A DNA stretch of 59,164 bases. It comes from Neisseriales bacterium. GTDB taxonomy: Bacteria > Pseudomonadota > Gammaproteobacteria > Burkholderiales > UBA11063. Location of the stretch: contig SSGX01000044.1 in the NCBI GenBank assembly GCA_008017155.1, positions 1 to 59,164 of the forward strand, read 5' to 3'. This document shows, in pieces, positions 42,098 through 51,842 of the stretch; positions within the stretch are counted from its first letter, which is position 1; the number at the start of each line of letters is the position of its first letter. The notes under the pieces were generated by a model, which ran no database searches, was not told the origin of the DNA, and worked only from the letters and a program-made list of their open reading frames with translations. Position numbers and translations under genes: made by a program.

Positions 42098-42876
42098 TCT
42101 ACTGCTAACTCTACGAAAATATCCATTTTCTCATCTTGCATAATCAGGACTGCTCCTTCTTTACCTAATTCAAGAATGGCAATGAAATTGACAACCACAT
42201 GAGCCGTTCCCTGTTCAATCTTAAAAAGAGCAAAGAAATTTGATTTTCCATTCTCCTGCAAGTGACGCAAGATTTGGGTCATGTGTTCACGAACTGAAAG
42301 TTCCTGCTTCTTCATATGATGCTGGCTACGACTGGTTAAACTTCTGATTAATAGCGTTTGCCATGCTTTTTTTAATTGTTCGGGAGTTACGTTAGGTAAT
42401 TCTGGAGTTGTCTCTTCAACCAAAATCTCTAGCCAACGATAATCACGATCTGGTTGGGGAATTTTATTGAGATTTTCAGCAGCAAGCTTGATTTGTTCAT
42501 ACTCAATTAGACGGCGGATGAGTTCTTGTCTAGGATCACCTTCGTCTTCTTCACTAGCTAATTCGCTTTGTGCTGGAGCAGGTAAAAGTATTCTTGATTT
42601 TATTTCAAGTAAGACTGCTGCCATAAGTAGGTATTCACCAGCTAGTTCTATATTTAATACTTGCATCGCATTAATGTAGCTTATATATTGATCAGTGATT
42701 TTAGTGATTGGTATTTCTTTAATATCAATATTTTGCTTACGAATAAGGTATAACAATAGATCCAGCGGTCCTTCAAACATTTCAAGAAATACTTGTAGCG
42801 CTTCCGGTGGAATATATAAATCGTGCGGAAGTTCTGTAAATTCCTGTTGATTAACGGTTATCGGTGTAAATGTCAT
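42094..42876 (-). CDS. scpA: Segregation and condensation protein A
   Basis: The kleisin subunit of the SMC complex. VFLEMFEGPLDLLLYLIRKQ, IDIKEIPITKITDQY and EYLLMAAVLLEIKSRILLP are diagnostic, with the C-terminal winged helix from about 190. It has 260 residues and is first in scpA-scpB-ybeD-lipB. smc is not in the window. Confidence 0.94.
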   Translation of the reverse strand: MTFTPITVNQQEFTELPHDLYIPPEALQVFLEMFEGPLDLLLYLIRKQNIDIKEIPITKITDQYISYINAMQVLNIELAGEYLLMAAVLLEIKSRILLPAPAQSELASEEDEGDPRQELIRRLIEYEQIKLAAENLNKIPQPDRDYRWLEILVEETTPELPNVTPEQLKKAWQTLLIRSLTSRSQHHMKKQELSVREHMTQILRHLQENGKSNFFALFKIEQGTAHVVVNFIAILELGKEGAVLIMQDEKMDIFVELAVE

Positions 42877-43241
42877 TTTATTGTGGTGATATATTGTTAT
42901 TATTGAGTATTCTAATTTTTAACTGCTTAAAACCTAATTGTAACTCATCTTGAGACTGATTCGTTATTTCTTAATTTTTTAGTTTATTTTTTGAGGTTGT
43001 TGGGTAAGCTAAAACTATTGCCATTACTAGTTTTATTGTGCATTGCATTATTTTGTATCTATATGAAATAATTTAATTTATTTAAAATATAACTTACATT
43101 GTAAGTTTTGTGTGTTATAATAATGTCATAGAATAAAACAGGAATATAATAACCTGTATTAAACCTTAGAAGTTTCTTTGACATTACTTGTAGTGTTTCA
43201 AGGTTTCGATCTACTTTGTAGCATAGAAAAATAGTTAGCAA
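42877..43241. other. AT-rich divergent region upstream of the small orphan locus
   Basis: No gene is seen. The right half carries the palindromic promoter (43091-43121) and a repeat ACAGG-N10-CCTGT near 43137-43156. The left half should hold the scpA promoter; I could not pick a clear one. Confidence 0.4.
43091..43121 (+). promoter_or_regulatory. Promoter overlapped by a 17-bp palindrome
   Basis: AACTTACA-T-TGTAAGTT (43091-43107) is a perfect 8-1-8 palindrome. Its left arm contains CTTACA (43093-43098), a possible -35 placed 17 bp before TATAAT (43116-43121). A regulator binding there would compete with RNA polymerase. It lies 120 bp before the 43242 gene. The regulator is unknown. Confidence 0.55.
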
Positions 43242-43688
43242 ATGATGAAAAAAAACATAATCCGAGCAAAGCACGATGCGGCAATATATAAGATTGTCAG
43301 TAGAAGTGTATTGTTTTGTGGTTTGTTTTTAATTTTAAATCAGTTTGATTGTGACGATAGTATTTTTATTAATGGGCATTACTTAAATCATGTAGTATTT
43401 TGCATTCATGGTAAAGTGATAATTTCAAGTCTATTTCCCTTCTTTGCCCAAATAGGGGACTTGCTGCAAGCGTCGCGACTATACTTGATTGGTGGTTCTG
43501 ATTACTTATTTACACTCAGCAGGTGTACTGAGTTTGTTGGTCAAATATTAATGGGGATCTCGCTTGGCTGGTTTTTAAACTATCGACCGGATGAAGTTTC
43601 TTCAAAAAAAATATTTCTGCTGGCAAATCATTTTTCGGTCTGGCTTCAGTTTAATGCCTCTTACAAAGCTCTAGTAACTGACAATTGA
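43242..43688 (+). CDS. Hypothetical protein, 148 residues
   Basis: Starts ATGATG at 43242/43245 without an obvious ribosome-binding site. It has two or three hydrophobic stretches (VLFCGLFLILNQF about 23-35; HVVFCIHGKVIISSLFPFFA about 49-68; QILMGISLGWFL about 100-111) and several Cys, suggesting a small membrane protein. No family recognised. It is followed by a hairpin with a T run and then two micro-protein genes on the same strand. Confidence 0.5.
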   Translation: MMKKNIIRAKHDAAIYKIVSRSVLFCGLFLILNQFDCDDSIFINGHYLNHVVFCIHGKVIISSLFPFFAQIGDLLQASRLYLIGGSDYLFTLSRCTEFVGQILMGISLGWFLNYRPDEVSSKKIFLLANHFSVWLQFNASYKALVTDN

Positions 43689-43753
43689 TCCGAAAGGTGA
43701 ATAATGTCAGTTGAAATTTATCTTTTTACCCCTATATAAAACAAAAGGTTGAG

Positions 43754-43797
43754 AACTTGAATAACCTTAGCTGGTTGTGAATTTATTCAAGTTTTTA
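43754..43797 (+). terminator. Hairpin with T run after the 148-residue gene
   Basis: AACTTGAATAA (43754-43764) pairs with TTATTCAAGTT (43783-43793) across an 18-nt loop and runs into TTTTT (43792-43796). The long loop makes it a weak terminator or a leader structure of the next gene. Confidence 0.45.
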
Positions 43798-43839
43798 AGG
43801 CACAAGTGTGCAATTAAAAATTTAAGGAGTTTACTTATT

Positions 43840-44019
43840 ATGGCAAGAGAATGCTTATTTAATATTATTGTTGATGAACATGCGGATTTATTCAAATCAG
43901 AAGTTAAAGAAACATCTTCTTCTAAAATAGAAGAAGAAAACAAATCTTCTGGCGTGATTGCTGCGGTTAAAGACTATACCTATGCAATTGCAAAAGGTAT
44001 GTTAAGTTTTATATCATAA
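43840..44019 (+). CDS. 59-residue protein of unknown function
   Basis: ATG 43840 with AAGGAG 10 bp upstream; a longer in-frame start lies across the hairpin and is unlikely. It begins MARECLFNIIVDEHADLFKS, has an acidic Ser/Glu/Lys centre and a C-terminal hydrophobic/amphipathic stretch (SGVIAAVKDYTYAIAKGMLS). No family recognised. It is placed 36 bp before the micro-protein gene at 44056, so the two probably share a transcript. Confidence 0.55.
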   Translation: MARECLFNIIVDEHADLFKSEVKETSSSKIEEENKSSGVIAAVKDYTYAIAKGMLSFIS

Positions 44020-44055
44020 CTAAATTAAAAACATAAAAGGGAAATGAGGTATATT

Positions 44056-44178
44056 ATGAAAAAATTTTTCAAAACGATAGCATTAATCGTAACTACAATG
44101 GCACAAGCTGGTAGACTTGAAGGGCAATTGTATTATATTCAGTCTAAGCATAGATCAAATGCAAAAGGACTTGCATAA
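44056..44178 (+). CDS. 40-residue micro-protein, paralogue of 26386-26496
   Basis: ATG 44056 with GAGGT 7 bp upstream. It begins MKKFFKTIALIVTTMAQAGR and ends SKHRSNAKGLA, matching the 26386 product along its whole length. A strong terminator follows 6 bp later, showing it closes a transcript. Conservation of FF, LIV-x-TMA, R-x-E-x-Q and YYIQS-x-HR in two distant loci supports real coding. Function unknown. Confidence 0.65.
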   Translation: MKKFFKTIALIVTTMAQAGRLEGQLYYIQSKHRSNAKGLA

Positions 44179-44183
44179 TTAAA

Positions 44184-44217
44184 AAATAAAGCCGGAATAT
44201 TCACTCCGGCTTTATTT
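44184..44217. terminator. Bidirectional terminator between the micro-protein gene and phoH
   Basis: AAATAAAGCCGGA (44184-44196) pairs with TCCGGCTTTATTT (44205-44217), a 13-bp stem with T runs on both strands. The GCCGGA core is also used in the nrdA terminator at 35952. Confidence 0.88.
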
Positions 44218-44218
44218 T

Positions 44219-45151
44219 TTAATTTGATACTTTTTCGTATGCTTCGACAATTTTTTGTACTAGTGGATGACGAACTACATCTTTTTTATTAAAGTGATGA
44301 AAATGTACTCCGCGAATTTTACCTAGTATCTGTTCTACTTCGATTAAGCCACTCTTAATTTTTTTATCTAAATCGATCTGGGTTAAATCGCCGGTAATTA
44401 CGGCTTTGGAACCAAAACCGATTCGGGTTAAAAACATCTTCATTTGTTCTGGAGTGGTATTTTGGGCTTCATCAAGGATTATGAAGGCATTATTAAGTGT
44501 ACGTCCACGCATAAATGCTAATGGTGCTATTTCAATAAGACTACGTTCAAAAAGACGACTAGTTTTTTCAAACCCCATTAAATCATAAAGCGCATCATAA
44601 AGCGGGCGCAAATATGGATCAACCTTTTGGCTAAGGTCTCCGGGTAAAAAACCAAGCTTCTCTCCTGCTTCAACTGCAGGTCGAACCAAAATAATCCGTT
44701 TAATCATCTCGCGATCAAAATGATCTACTGCTGCTGCTACGGCAAGATAGGTTTTCCCGGTACCTGCTGGCCCAATTCCGAAAGTGATATCATTCGCAAT
44801 TATAGAATGAATATAGCTAGTTTGGTTTGGTGTCCGTCCCTTAATCTCACCTTTACGAGATTTCAGGTTATAGCTACTAGAATCGCTTTCTTTCTCACGA
44901 TTTTGTTGCTCTACCAAACCTAGCTGAATATCTTCCAGATTAATTTCACGTTCCGTTGATTTTGCCGCAAAATACTCCAGACAATCGCTAGCTATCTGAG
45001 AATTATGCCCGCTAATTTTAAAATCACTGCCACGTCGGCTAATATTTACATCAAAATGATTGGCAATTTGGGTAATGTTTTCATCCATTACACCACATAG
45101 ATTATATAACTGGTCATTATCCAGATGATTTAAGTGTAGATGTTTATGCAA
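44219..45151 (-). CDS. phoH: PhoH-family ATPase (YbeZ type)
   Basis: A 310-residue cytosolic P-loop protein. Walker [20 protein letters not shown] (about 125-143), [19 protein letters not shown], Walker [17 protein letters not shown] and GDLTQIDL are all conserved. YbeZ works with the rRNA-processing RNase YbeY; ybeY, usually next downstream, is absent here because the convergent micro-protein locus abuts directly. The role is RNA metabolism by family knowledge. Confidence 0.93.
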   Translation of the reverse strand: MHKHLHLNHLDNDQLYNLCGVMDENITQIANHFDVNISRRGSDFKISGHNSQIASDCLEYFAAKSTEREINLEDIQLGLVEQQNREKESDSSSYNLKSRKGEIKGRTPNQTSYIHSIIANDITFGIGPAGTGKTYLAVAAAVDHFDREMIKRIILVRPAVEAGEKLGFLPGDLSQKVDPYLRPLYDALYDLMGFEKTSRLFERSLIEIAPLAFMRGRTLNNAFIILDEAQNTTPEQMKMFLTRIGFGSKAVITGDLTQIDLDKKIKSGLIEVEQILGKIRGVHFHHFNKKDVVRHPLVQKIVEAYEKVSN

Positions 45152-45311
45152 TCGTAATATTCCTTTTATTTGCTAGAATTATTATAGCATGCAAATTTGG
45201 AAAAAACATTATCCTTGAAACTAATCTAATTATTTTTTCTATAAAGGTATGAAGGTAAGCTAAAATATAAGTTATTTAGATTTAATATCTTTGTTAGCGG
45301 GGACTTTATTG

Positions 45312-46412
45312 ATGATTAGGCGTATCATTTTTCTAGGTAAATTATATTCAGAACTAAACAAAAGTCATAAGAATCTACTCTTTAAATATTTTATAATAAT
45401 AAATCTAGTGATGATTTTAATTATAAGTGTCCTTGGAAATCGGTTACATGTAATGAAAGATGCTGAGTATGATTGGATATATTCGCGAATTGATGCAAAA
45501 CCCCCTTCAGATAGTGAATTATCTCACTTAAATGGAATGTCGATAGTTGATACAACAGTATTTATGATGCGCATGAGCGATATAAACCTTAAAGAGAAAT
45601 CCCTAATGCTAAATGCTGTGCTTAATCTTGACTATTATGAAAGTCATTTTTCAGGGGCAAGCCCAGCAATAGGGATCTTTAATGGACAATTAAAAGATCA
45701 ACAGCAAATTAGTCGTAGTGTGAAAAATGGTAGAGTTCACGAGGTTATTAAAATCCTTGCTGAGGTTAATCCGTATTATATGACAAATATGTATCCATTT
45801 GATCTTGAATTAATTTCACTTAGGCTATCACCTAAAGTTGAAGATGATCTTTATTACTTTAGACTTAATGATTTGGTTGATCTTACTTATGTAGCACAAA
45901 ATGATTATAATCTGGTCAAAATGGGGGTTGTGAATGAAGTTGAAAGTAATGATTTTTCTTCGTTAACAGATAATGAACATAAACTTAGTTATTTTGGCTT
46001 AAATCGAGCATATATGCTTTTTGAACATAAGAATATTTATTCATATTTAAAGACCTTTCAATATATGCTTCTAGCAGTTTCGATTGCTTTATTCGCGCTA
46101 TTAATTAATGCACGAACCAATAGTCCCAAAAATGGTCGTGTTGCTGTGATTGGTAGTTCTATTTTTGCTCTATCTGCAACTGTTTTTCAGATAAATGCAT
46201 CCGTTAAGATAATTAATTCATTGACTGTCATTGATCTGGTCAGTTTCTATTCTGGAGCAGTCATTATATTATGTTTTTTGATAACTGTCAGGACATTAAG
46301 GTTTCTGGATGAAGACGGTTATCCACTAGCCAAGTTATTTGATATGATAATGTTTACAGTAATTTTTCTTTATACAAACCTGTTCTTTATTGGGGTTTAT
46401 TTATACGCATAA
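45312..46412 (+). CDS. Multi-pass membrane protein, unknown function
   Basis: About 366 residues from ATG 45312 (a TTG at 45291 is also in frame; no strong ribosome-binding site for either). One helix near the N-terminus (KYFIIINLVMILIISVLGN) is followed by a periplasmic or cytosolic domain of about 210 residues (polar, DLNLDYYESHF-like segments), then four C-terminal helices (YMLLAVSIALFALL; VAVIGSSIFALSATVF; DLVSFYSGAVIILCFLI; MIMFTVIFLYTNLFFIGVYL). No family recognised and no partner gene evident. Confidence 0.65.
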   Translation: MIRRIIFLGKLYSELNKSHKNLLFKYFIIINLVMILIISVLGNRLHVMKDAEYDWIYSRIDAKPPSDSELSHLNGMSIVDTTVFMMRMSDINLKEKSLMLNAVLNLDYYESHFSGASPAIGIFNGQLKDQQQISRSVKNGRVHEVIKILAEVNPYYMTNMYPFDLELISLRLSPKVEDDLYYFRLNDLVDLTYVAQNDYNLVKMGVVNEVESNDFSSLTDNEHKLSYFGLNRAYMLFEHKNIYSYLKTFQYMLLAVSIALFALLINARTNSPKNGRVAVIGSSIFALSATVFQINASVKIINSLTVIDLVSFYSGAVIILCFLITVRTLRFLDEDGYPLAKLFDMIMFTVIFLYTNLFFIGVYLYA

Positions 46413-46429
46413 GTCTTATGGGAGAAAGG

Positions 46430-47200
46430 TTAATTTAGCCAGTACTTTATGATTAGAGTTAGTATAAGACCTATAATTGAGAAATACGATATTGCTAATG
46501 CTAGATTATTATTTACTTTTGTGGCAAATTTACTACCTAAAGTTTGCCCGATTAGGTTAGCAATCATAGCTATAAATAAAATCAAAAATGAGGTTGATAT
46601 TGCAGGAATTGTTTCTTTTGAAAATATTATAGCCGCAGTCAGATTAGTGGTGGTATTTAGTACTGTTGCAATTCTTAGGCTTTCTAATACGCTTAATCCA
46701 AAAATAACTTGAAATGGGATCATACTTAATGTCAGTGTTCCAGGTCCAAATACTCCATTGTAAATTCCGGAAAAGAAAGATATGCTACTAGAATATATCC
46801 GATCTTGATTATAGTTATGCATTACTTTAGAGGTGGTTGGTTTTAGCCAAAATTTCTTTGTCAAATCAAAAATAAAGAATCCTGTAATTAATATAGAAAA
46901 TAATCGCCCAAGAAATTGGTTATTGATAATAAGGGCAGAGATAGCACCGATAATTGCGCCGATAATTGAAAAAATAATTGATGATGGTTTTATAGTCTTT
47001 AGTAATGATTTATCTTTAAAAAAAGTCTTTAGCGCACCGATTGAGCCAAAGAGGGCACAGATTTTATTCAGTGCACTGGCTTCGATTGGTGATAGCCCAG
47101 ATATGATAAGTCCTGACATCATCAATACACCACCACTAGCGCCAATTCCATTAAGAAATCCAGCAATTAATGCTAGAAGTGGTAAGATAACTAAAATCAT
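46430..47200 (-). CDS. TSUP (TauE/SafE) family permease
   Basis: A 256-residue membrane protein with about 8 helices. GFLNGIGASGGVLMMSGLI at the start of the first half and SFFSGIYNGVFGPGTLTLS opening the second half are the internally repeated signature of the family that moves sulfite, sulfonates or other organic anions. LNKICALFGSIGAL is also typical. Substrate not assignable. It is convergent with the unknown membrane-protein gene (17 bp gap). Confidence 0.88.
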   Translation of the reverse strand: MILVILPLLALIAGFLNGIGASGGVLMMSGLIISGLSPIEASALNKICALFGSIGALKTFFKDKSLLKTIKPSSIIFSIIGAIIGAISALIINNQFLGRLFSILITGFFIFDLTKKFWLKPTTSKVMHNYNQDRIYSSSISFFSGIYNGVFGPGTLTLSMIPFQVIFGLSVLESLRIATVLNTTTNLTAAIIFSKETIPAISTSFLILFIAMIANLIGQTLGSKFATKVNNNLALAISYFSIIGLILTLIIKYWLN

Positions 47201-47295
47201 TCTTTGTTTATCATAAATTGAGCATTGTGAATATGTGGGAAAGATTATTTTAGTTTTAAATAATCTTTCTGATGGTTCATTAAGTCTTTCAGATC

Positions 47296-47745
47296 TTATA
47301 ATTGAAAGGCGTCTAGCTCTGATAAATTAAAATGATGTTCGCAGTAGTGACACTGAGCTATTGCATTTTCATTACTGTAACTTAATCTAAACAAGGAACG
47401 ATACTGATGGGAAATACAACGATGATTCGGACATATGATCAGCTCATCGATACTTTCCGGCAGTGTTAACTGGATTTTGCGGACCACCTCAAAATTGCGG
47501 ATTTCGCTATAGGTTGCACCCGGTGCAAAAACACTCACAGCCTTTAATTGCTTATCAGTCAGGAAGTAGTTTTCTACCTTTACCAGATCTTTAACCCCCA
47601 TCCGTTTACTCAAGAGATTAAGCCCAATCCCAACTGGATATTTGCGTTCCAGTTTAAGTAACTTAATAATATACCACGCATTACCCTGAGGAATATGATC
47701 GAGATTTATACCATTTTCAATTGCGCCAATCTTTTTATTTGCCAT
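47296..47745 (-). CDS. pyrI: Aspartate carbamoyltransferase regulatory subunit
   Basis: A 149-residue allosteric subunit that binds CTP/ATP and tethers PyrB trimers. GAIENGINLDHIPQGNAWYI marks the nucleotide domain. Cys105, Cys110, Cys132 and Cys135 (CPNHRC, CHYC) form the zinc site. GGAGG is 5 bp before the chosen ATG at 47745; this start overlaps the pyrB stop by 11 bp. An in-frame TTG at 47757 lies in the ribosome-binding site and is rejected. It is the last gene of the pyr operon. Confidence 0.95.
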   Translation of the reverse strand: MANKKIGAIENGINLDHIPQGNAWYIIKLLKLERKYPVGIGLNLLSKRMGVKDLVKVENYFLTDKQLKAVSVFAPGATYSEIRNFEVVRKIQLTLPESIDELIICPNHRCISHQYRSLFRLSYSNENAIAQCHYCEHHFNLSELDAFQL

Positions 47746-48646
47746 CATAGCCTCCAAAAATTATGTCTAATAATGCTTGCCGCACAAAAAGTCCATTCCT
47801 TGCCTGTTCAAAATAATAAGCATATGGCGTATTATCGATTTCTGTTGGTAACTCATCTAATCTTGGCAATGGGTGAAGTATGCGTAAATTTGGCTTGGCT
47901 TTTGCCAGTAACTCCAGATTAATACTATAATTACAATCAATTTCGCTATTAAAGCGCTCTTTTTGTAAGCGAGTAAGGTATAGACAATCAAGTTTATCAA
48001 TTACGTCTTCTGGGCTATTGTGGAAAGAATAGCTAATTCCATGGCGTTTTAGCTCAATCAGATCCTCACTAGGTATTCTAAGTGGTGCAGGAGCAATTAA
48101 ATATAGACGCATATTGAATAATTTACTAGCATCTATCAATGAATGGACTGTCCGGCTATATTTTAGATCACCCATTAAACCAAGATGTATTTCTTCTAAT
48201 TGTCCCTGACTATCTTGTATTGAAAATAAATCAAGTAGAGTCTGGGTCGGATGCTGATTCGCTCCATCGCCGGCATTAATTACTGGGATTGACATGATTT
48301 CGGAAGCTAAACGGGCAGCACCATCATTGGGATGACGCATTATAAAACCATCTGCATAACAATTTAGCATCCGTAGCGTATCAACAAAGCTTTCGCCTTT
48401 ATTCGTTTGTGAAGTAGCGCTACTATCAGCAAAGCCAATAGTCTTGCCACCTAGGTAGGCGACTGCTGACTCAAAAGACAGACGTGTTCGCGTTGAAGCT
48501 TCAAAAAAACAGGAAGCAATTACCTTGCCTTCGAGAGTATTCTTACGTAATCCTTGTTTGAAACTACGCGCATGAGTAAGAATTGAGAGGATATCCGCCT
48601 TACTTAAATCCTGTAGTGCGATTAATCCTTTGGCTAAATTAAGCAT
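47735..48646 (-). CDS. pyrB: Aspartate carbamoyltransferase catalytic subunit
   Basis: Forms carbamoyl-aspartate in pyrimidine synthesis. The carbamoyl-phosphate loop FFEASTRTRLSFESA, GDGANQHPTQTLLDLF and the C-terminal LHPLPRLDELPTEID are present. About 303 residues from ATG 48646 (AAAAGG 9 bp upstream); GTG at 48655 is an alternative. It overlaps the carB stop by 8 bp and pyrI by 11 bp, so the whole set is translationally coupled. Confidence 0.97.
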   Translation of the reverse strand: MLNLAKGLIALQDLSKADILSILTHARSFKQGLRKNTLEGKVIASCFFEASTRTRLSFESAVAYLGGKTIGFADSSATSQTNKGESFVDTLRMLNCYADGFIMRHPNDGAARLASEIMSIPVINAGDGANQHPTQTLLDLFSIQDSQGQLEEIHLGLMGDLKYSRTVHSLIDASKLFNMRLYLIAPAPLRIPSEDLIELKRHGISYSFHNSPEDVIDKLDCLYLTRLQKERFNSEIDCNYSINLELLAKAKPNLRILHPLPRLDELPTEIDNTPYAYYFEQARNGLFVRQALLDIIFGGYDGK

Positions 48647-51600
48647 TATTGGCACCTTTTAATAATTCATTATAAGAATAAACTGTCATTGGCTTATCGA
48701 ATAATACAGTTAAACTTTCTAGTAGCATTTCACTTAGCTGGAAATTGGTTACTAGTGGGATGTGATAGTCAATCGCGAGACGACGAATTTTGAAGCCATC
48801 GGAATGCTGACTAGTATTAAAACTATCGCCTGGTAAGTTAATAATCAGCCCAACTTCTTTATTGATAATTGGACGTTCAATATTTGGCTCTACTTGTTCG
48901 GATAGTTTAAAGACAAATTTTGACTGAATCCCACTTTCGACTAGCATATCATGGGTTGAGCCAGTGGCAACAAATTGCCACCCTTGATCACTTAGTTGTT
49001 TAACTATTGGCAGGATTTTTTGTTTATATTTGTCATCGACACTTAGGAGGATAGCTTTTTTATTGATCCGCTGCCCAACAGATAACCAAGACTGATAGAA
49101 GGTTTCAAGCATATCTTTACCAATACAGGCAACCTCCCCAGTTGATGACATTTCTACTTGAGCCACCGGATCAGAACCTTTAAAGCGGCTATACGAGAAT
49201 ACCGGGCTTTTCACCCCAACTACGCCACAATCAAGAGTATTATAGGTTTGAGTAATTTCCTGATTTAAGAACACCTTTGCCATCAATTCAACCAGATTTT
49301 GTCCACTAACTTTTGAAATGAACGGGAATGAGCGTGAGGCACGAACATTACATTCGATTACTTTTAATTCATTATTTCGTGCGATAAATTGCATATTAAA
49401 TGGACCGCTAATATTTAACGCTTTGACTATTTTACGTGCAATATCACGGGCACGATTAACTGTTTTTAGGTATAAGCGTTCTGGTGGAAATACCAAAGTT
49501 GCATCGCCTGAATGAACTCCTGCATTTTCAATGTGTTCACTTATCGAGTCAATTACAATCCGTCCATTTTGGGCAATTCCATCAATTTCAAGCTCTTTAG
49601 CATTTTCGATAAATTGCGAAATTACGACTGGATGCTCATTGGAAATTAGCATCGCATCATTAAGATAACTATTGAGGGTATTTTGGTCAGAAACTACCTT
49701 CATCGCTGCACCAGATAATACATATGACGGGCGAATTAATACAGGTAAACCAACTTCGGCGATAAATGCCTGAATTTCTTCACTGCTAGTAGCATTAATC
49801 CAGCATGGCTGATCGATATCTAATTCATTTAGCATTGATGAAAATTTAGCCCGATCTTCAGCTTTATCAATATCCTGTGGGGAAGTACCAAGTATCGGAT
49901 AGCCGCGTTTATGTAAAGTAAGAGCTAAGTTATTTGCTACTTGTCCACCAACACTGACACATACTCCAGCAATATTTTCAAAATCAAGAATATCACAAAC
50001 CCGTTCAAGAGTCAGTGCTTCAAAATAAAGCCGATCTGATTCATCATAATCGGTTGATACTGTTTCAGGATTAGAGTTTAGAATGATAACTTTTTTGCCA
50101 TGAGCACGTAATTGACGTGCCAAATTAACTGTACACCAATCAAATTCAACCGATGAACCAATCGAATATGGTCCAGAACCAATAATTACATAAGCTCCAT
50201 TGGAGATTAAATTATCCGTGGCTTCAGTTGGACTAATATCATGATATTTACCATGGTAAGTCGTGTAAAGATAATTGGTTTCGGCTGTAAATTCATTGGC
50301 AACCGTGTCAATCTGTTTCACTACTGGCTTAACACCAAACTCTAGCCGCTTAGCCCGAATTGCCTCTTCATTTGCTTCTGTAAGTTTGGCAATAGTTTTA
50401 TCACTAAAACCAAATTTTTTAGCTTTAAGTAATAGTTCTGGATTTAATTGACTAGATTTCGCTTCTAAAGCAATATCTGCAATCTGCTTAATTTGTGTCA
50501 AAAACCAAGGGTCAATTCTTGATAACTGTTGCGCTTCATCGACTGTACCACCTTCATAAAACCAGCGATATAAGGCAAATATTCGGCGGTCAGTAGCAAA
50601 TTCGACTTCATTTTTTAGATTCAAAATTGGCCAGATATAGTCATGTAAGCCTGAAGCACCAATATTTAACATTTGTACTGCTTTTTGTAAGGCTTCGGGG
50701 AAAGTTCGTCCAATTCCCATGACTTCACCAACTGATTTCATTTCAGTGCCAATGGTGCGTTCTGCTAGGCGTAATTTATGGGTATCCCAACGCGGAATTT
50801 TTACCACTACATAATCAAGTGCAGGTTCAAAAAATGCGGTAGTTTTTTTTGTAACCTGATTGGTTAATTGGTTTAGGCTAAAGCCAAGACATAATTTGGC
50901 AGCCACAAATGCGAGTGGATAACCAGTTGCTTTTGATGCCAATGCTGAAGAACGTGATAAGCGTGGATTCATCTCAATTACCCGGTAATCACCATTAGCC
51001 GGGTTTACCGAAAACTGGATGTTACACTCGCCAATGATATTAAAAATCTCGGCACATTGAAGCGCAATATTACGCAGATTCTGGTGTTCCTCATCGTTAA
51101 GAGTTTGCGCTGGCGCAATTACGATACTTTCACCAGTGTGGATACCCATAGGATCAAGATTCTCCATATTACAGATAGTTAGGCTATTCCCTTTCATATC
51201 ACGGACAATCTCGTATTCAAACTCTTTCCAGCCAGTTAGGTATTCTTCAAGTAATACTTGCGGTGTAGTACTTAATGCTTTACTAGTTTTATCAATCAGA
51301 TCTTTTTCATTAAAAACTTTACCTGAGCCAAGTCCACCCAAAGAAAACGCAGCACGCAGCATTAACGGATAGCCAAATTCGCGCCCGACCGCAATTGCTT
51401 CATCGATGCTAGTTGCCGATTTACTTTTTGGCGTTTTTACGTTGTTTTTTTCGAGATAGTCCCGAAAAATATCGCGATCTTCGGTTGCTTCAATTGTTTC
51501 TACACTTGAACCTAATACTTTTACATTATGTTTATCTAGGATGCCACTATGATATAGTTCTAAACCAAGATTAAGTGCAGTTTGTCCGCCAAAGCCTAGA

Positions 51601-51842
51601 GCAATGAGGTTTATCTGCTCTTTTTCAATAATTGGTGCAACAAATTCTTGCTGTAGTGGTACAAAATAAATTTCATCTGCCATAGATTTATCCGTTTGTA
51701 CTGTAGCGATATTAGGGTTTACCAAAATTACTCGATAGCCTTCTTCTTTGAAGGCTTTGATTGCCTGTGAACCAGAGTAATCAAACTCTCCAGCCTGCCC
51801 AACGCGTAATCCACCTGAGCCTAAAATCAGAATATTCTTCAT
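48639..51842 (-). CDS. carB: Carbamoyl-phosphate synthase large subunit
   Basis: A 1067-residue enzyme with two ATP-grasp halves. The first begins LILGSGGLRVGQAGEFDYSG, the second near residue 555 (IIGSGPYSIGSSVEFDW). PRLSRSSALASKATGYPLA and NVRASRSFPFISKVSG mark the two active sites. The C-terminal MGS-like allosteric domain (from about 930, UMP/ornithine control) is present. Length matches E. coli CarB. Start overlaps the carA stop by one base (TAATG). Confidence 0.97.
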   Translation of the reverse strand: MKNILILGSGGLRVGQAGEFDYSGSQAIKAFKEEGYRVILVNPNIATVQTDKSMADEIYFVPLQQEFVAPIIEKEQINLIALGFGGQTALNLGLELYHSGILDKHNVKVLGSSVETIEATEDRDIFRDYLEKNNVKTPKSKSATSIDEAIAVGREFGYPLMLRAAFSLGGLGSGKVFNEKDLIDKTSKALSTTPQVLLEEYLTGWKEFEYEIVRDMKGNSLTICNMENLDPMGIHTGESIVIAPAQTLNDEEHQNLRNIALQCAEIFNIIGECNIQFSVNPANGDYRVIEMNPRLSRSSALASKATGYPLAFVAAKLCLGFSLNQLTNQVTKKTTAFFEPALDYVVVKIPRWDTHKLRLAERTIGTEMKSVGEVMGIGRTFPEALQKAVQMLNIGASGLHDYIWPILNLKNEVEFATDRRIFALYRWFYEGGTVDEAQQLSRIDPWFLTQIKQIADIALEAKSSQLNPELLLKAKKFGFSDKTIAKLTEANEEAIRAKRLEFGVKPVVKQIDTVANEFTAETNYLYTTYHGKYHDISPTEATDNLISNGAYVIIGSGPYSIGSSVEFDWCTVNLARQLRAHGKKVIILNSNPETVSTDYDESDRLYFEALTLERVCDILDFENIAGVCVSVGGQVANNLALTLHKRGYPILGTSPQDIDKAEDRAKFSSMLNELDIDQPCWINATSSEEIQAFIAEVGLPVLIRPSYVLSGAAMKVVSDQNTLNSYLNDAMLISNEHPVVISQFIENAKELEIDGIAQNGRIVIDSISEHIENAGVHSGDATLVFPPERLYLKTVNRARDIARKIVKALNISGPFNMQFIARNNELKVIECNVRASRSFPFISKVSGQNLVELMAKVFLNQEITQTYNTLDCGVVGVKSPVFSYSRFKGSDPVAQVEMSSTGEVACIGKDMLETFYQSWLSVGQRINKKAILLSVDDKYKQKILPIVKQLSDQGWQFVATGSTHDMLVESGIQSKFVFKLSEQVEPNIERPIINKEVGLIINLPGDSFNTSQHSDGFKIRRLAIDYHIPLVTNFQLSEMLLESLTVLFDKPMTVYSYNELLKGANNA

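Noticed and set aside
47746..47757. TTG/ATG starts upstream for pyrI (and TTG at 52921 for carA, GTG at 48655 for pyrB)
   Set aside because: They fall on or before the Shine-Dalgarno sequence that serves the downstream ATG.
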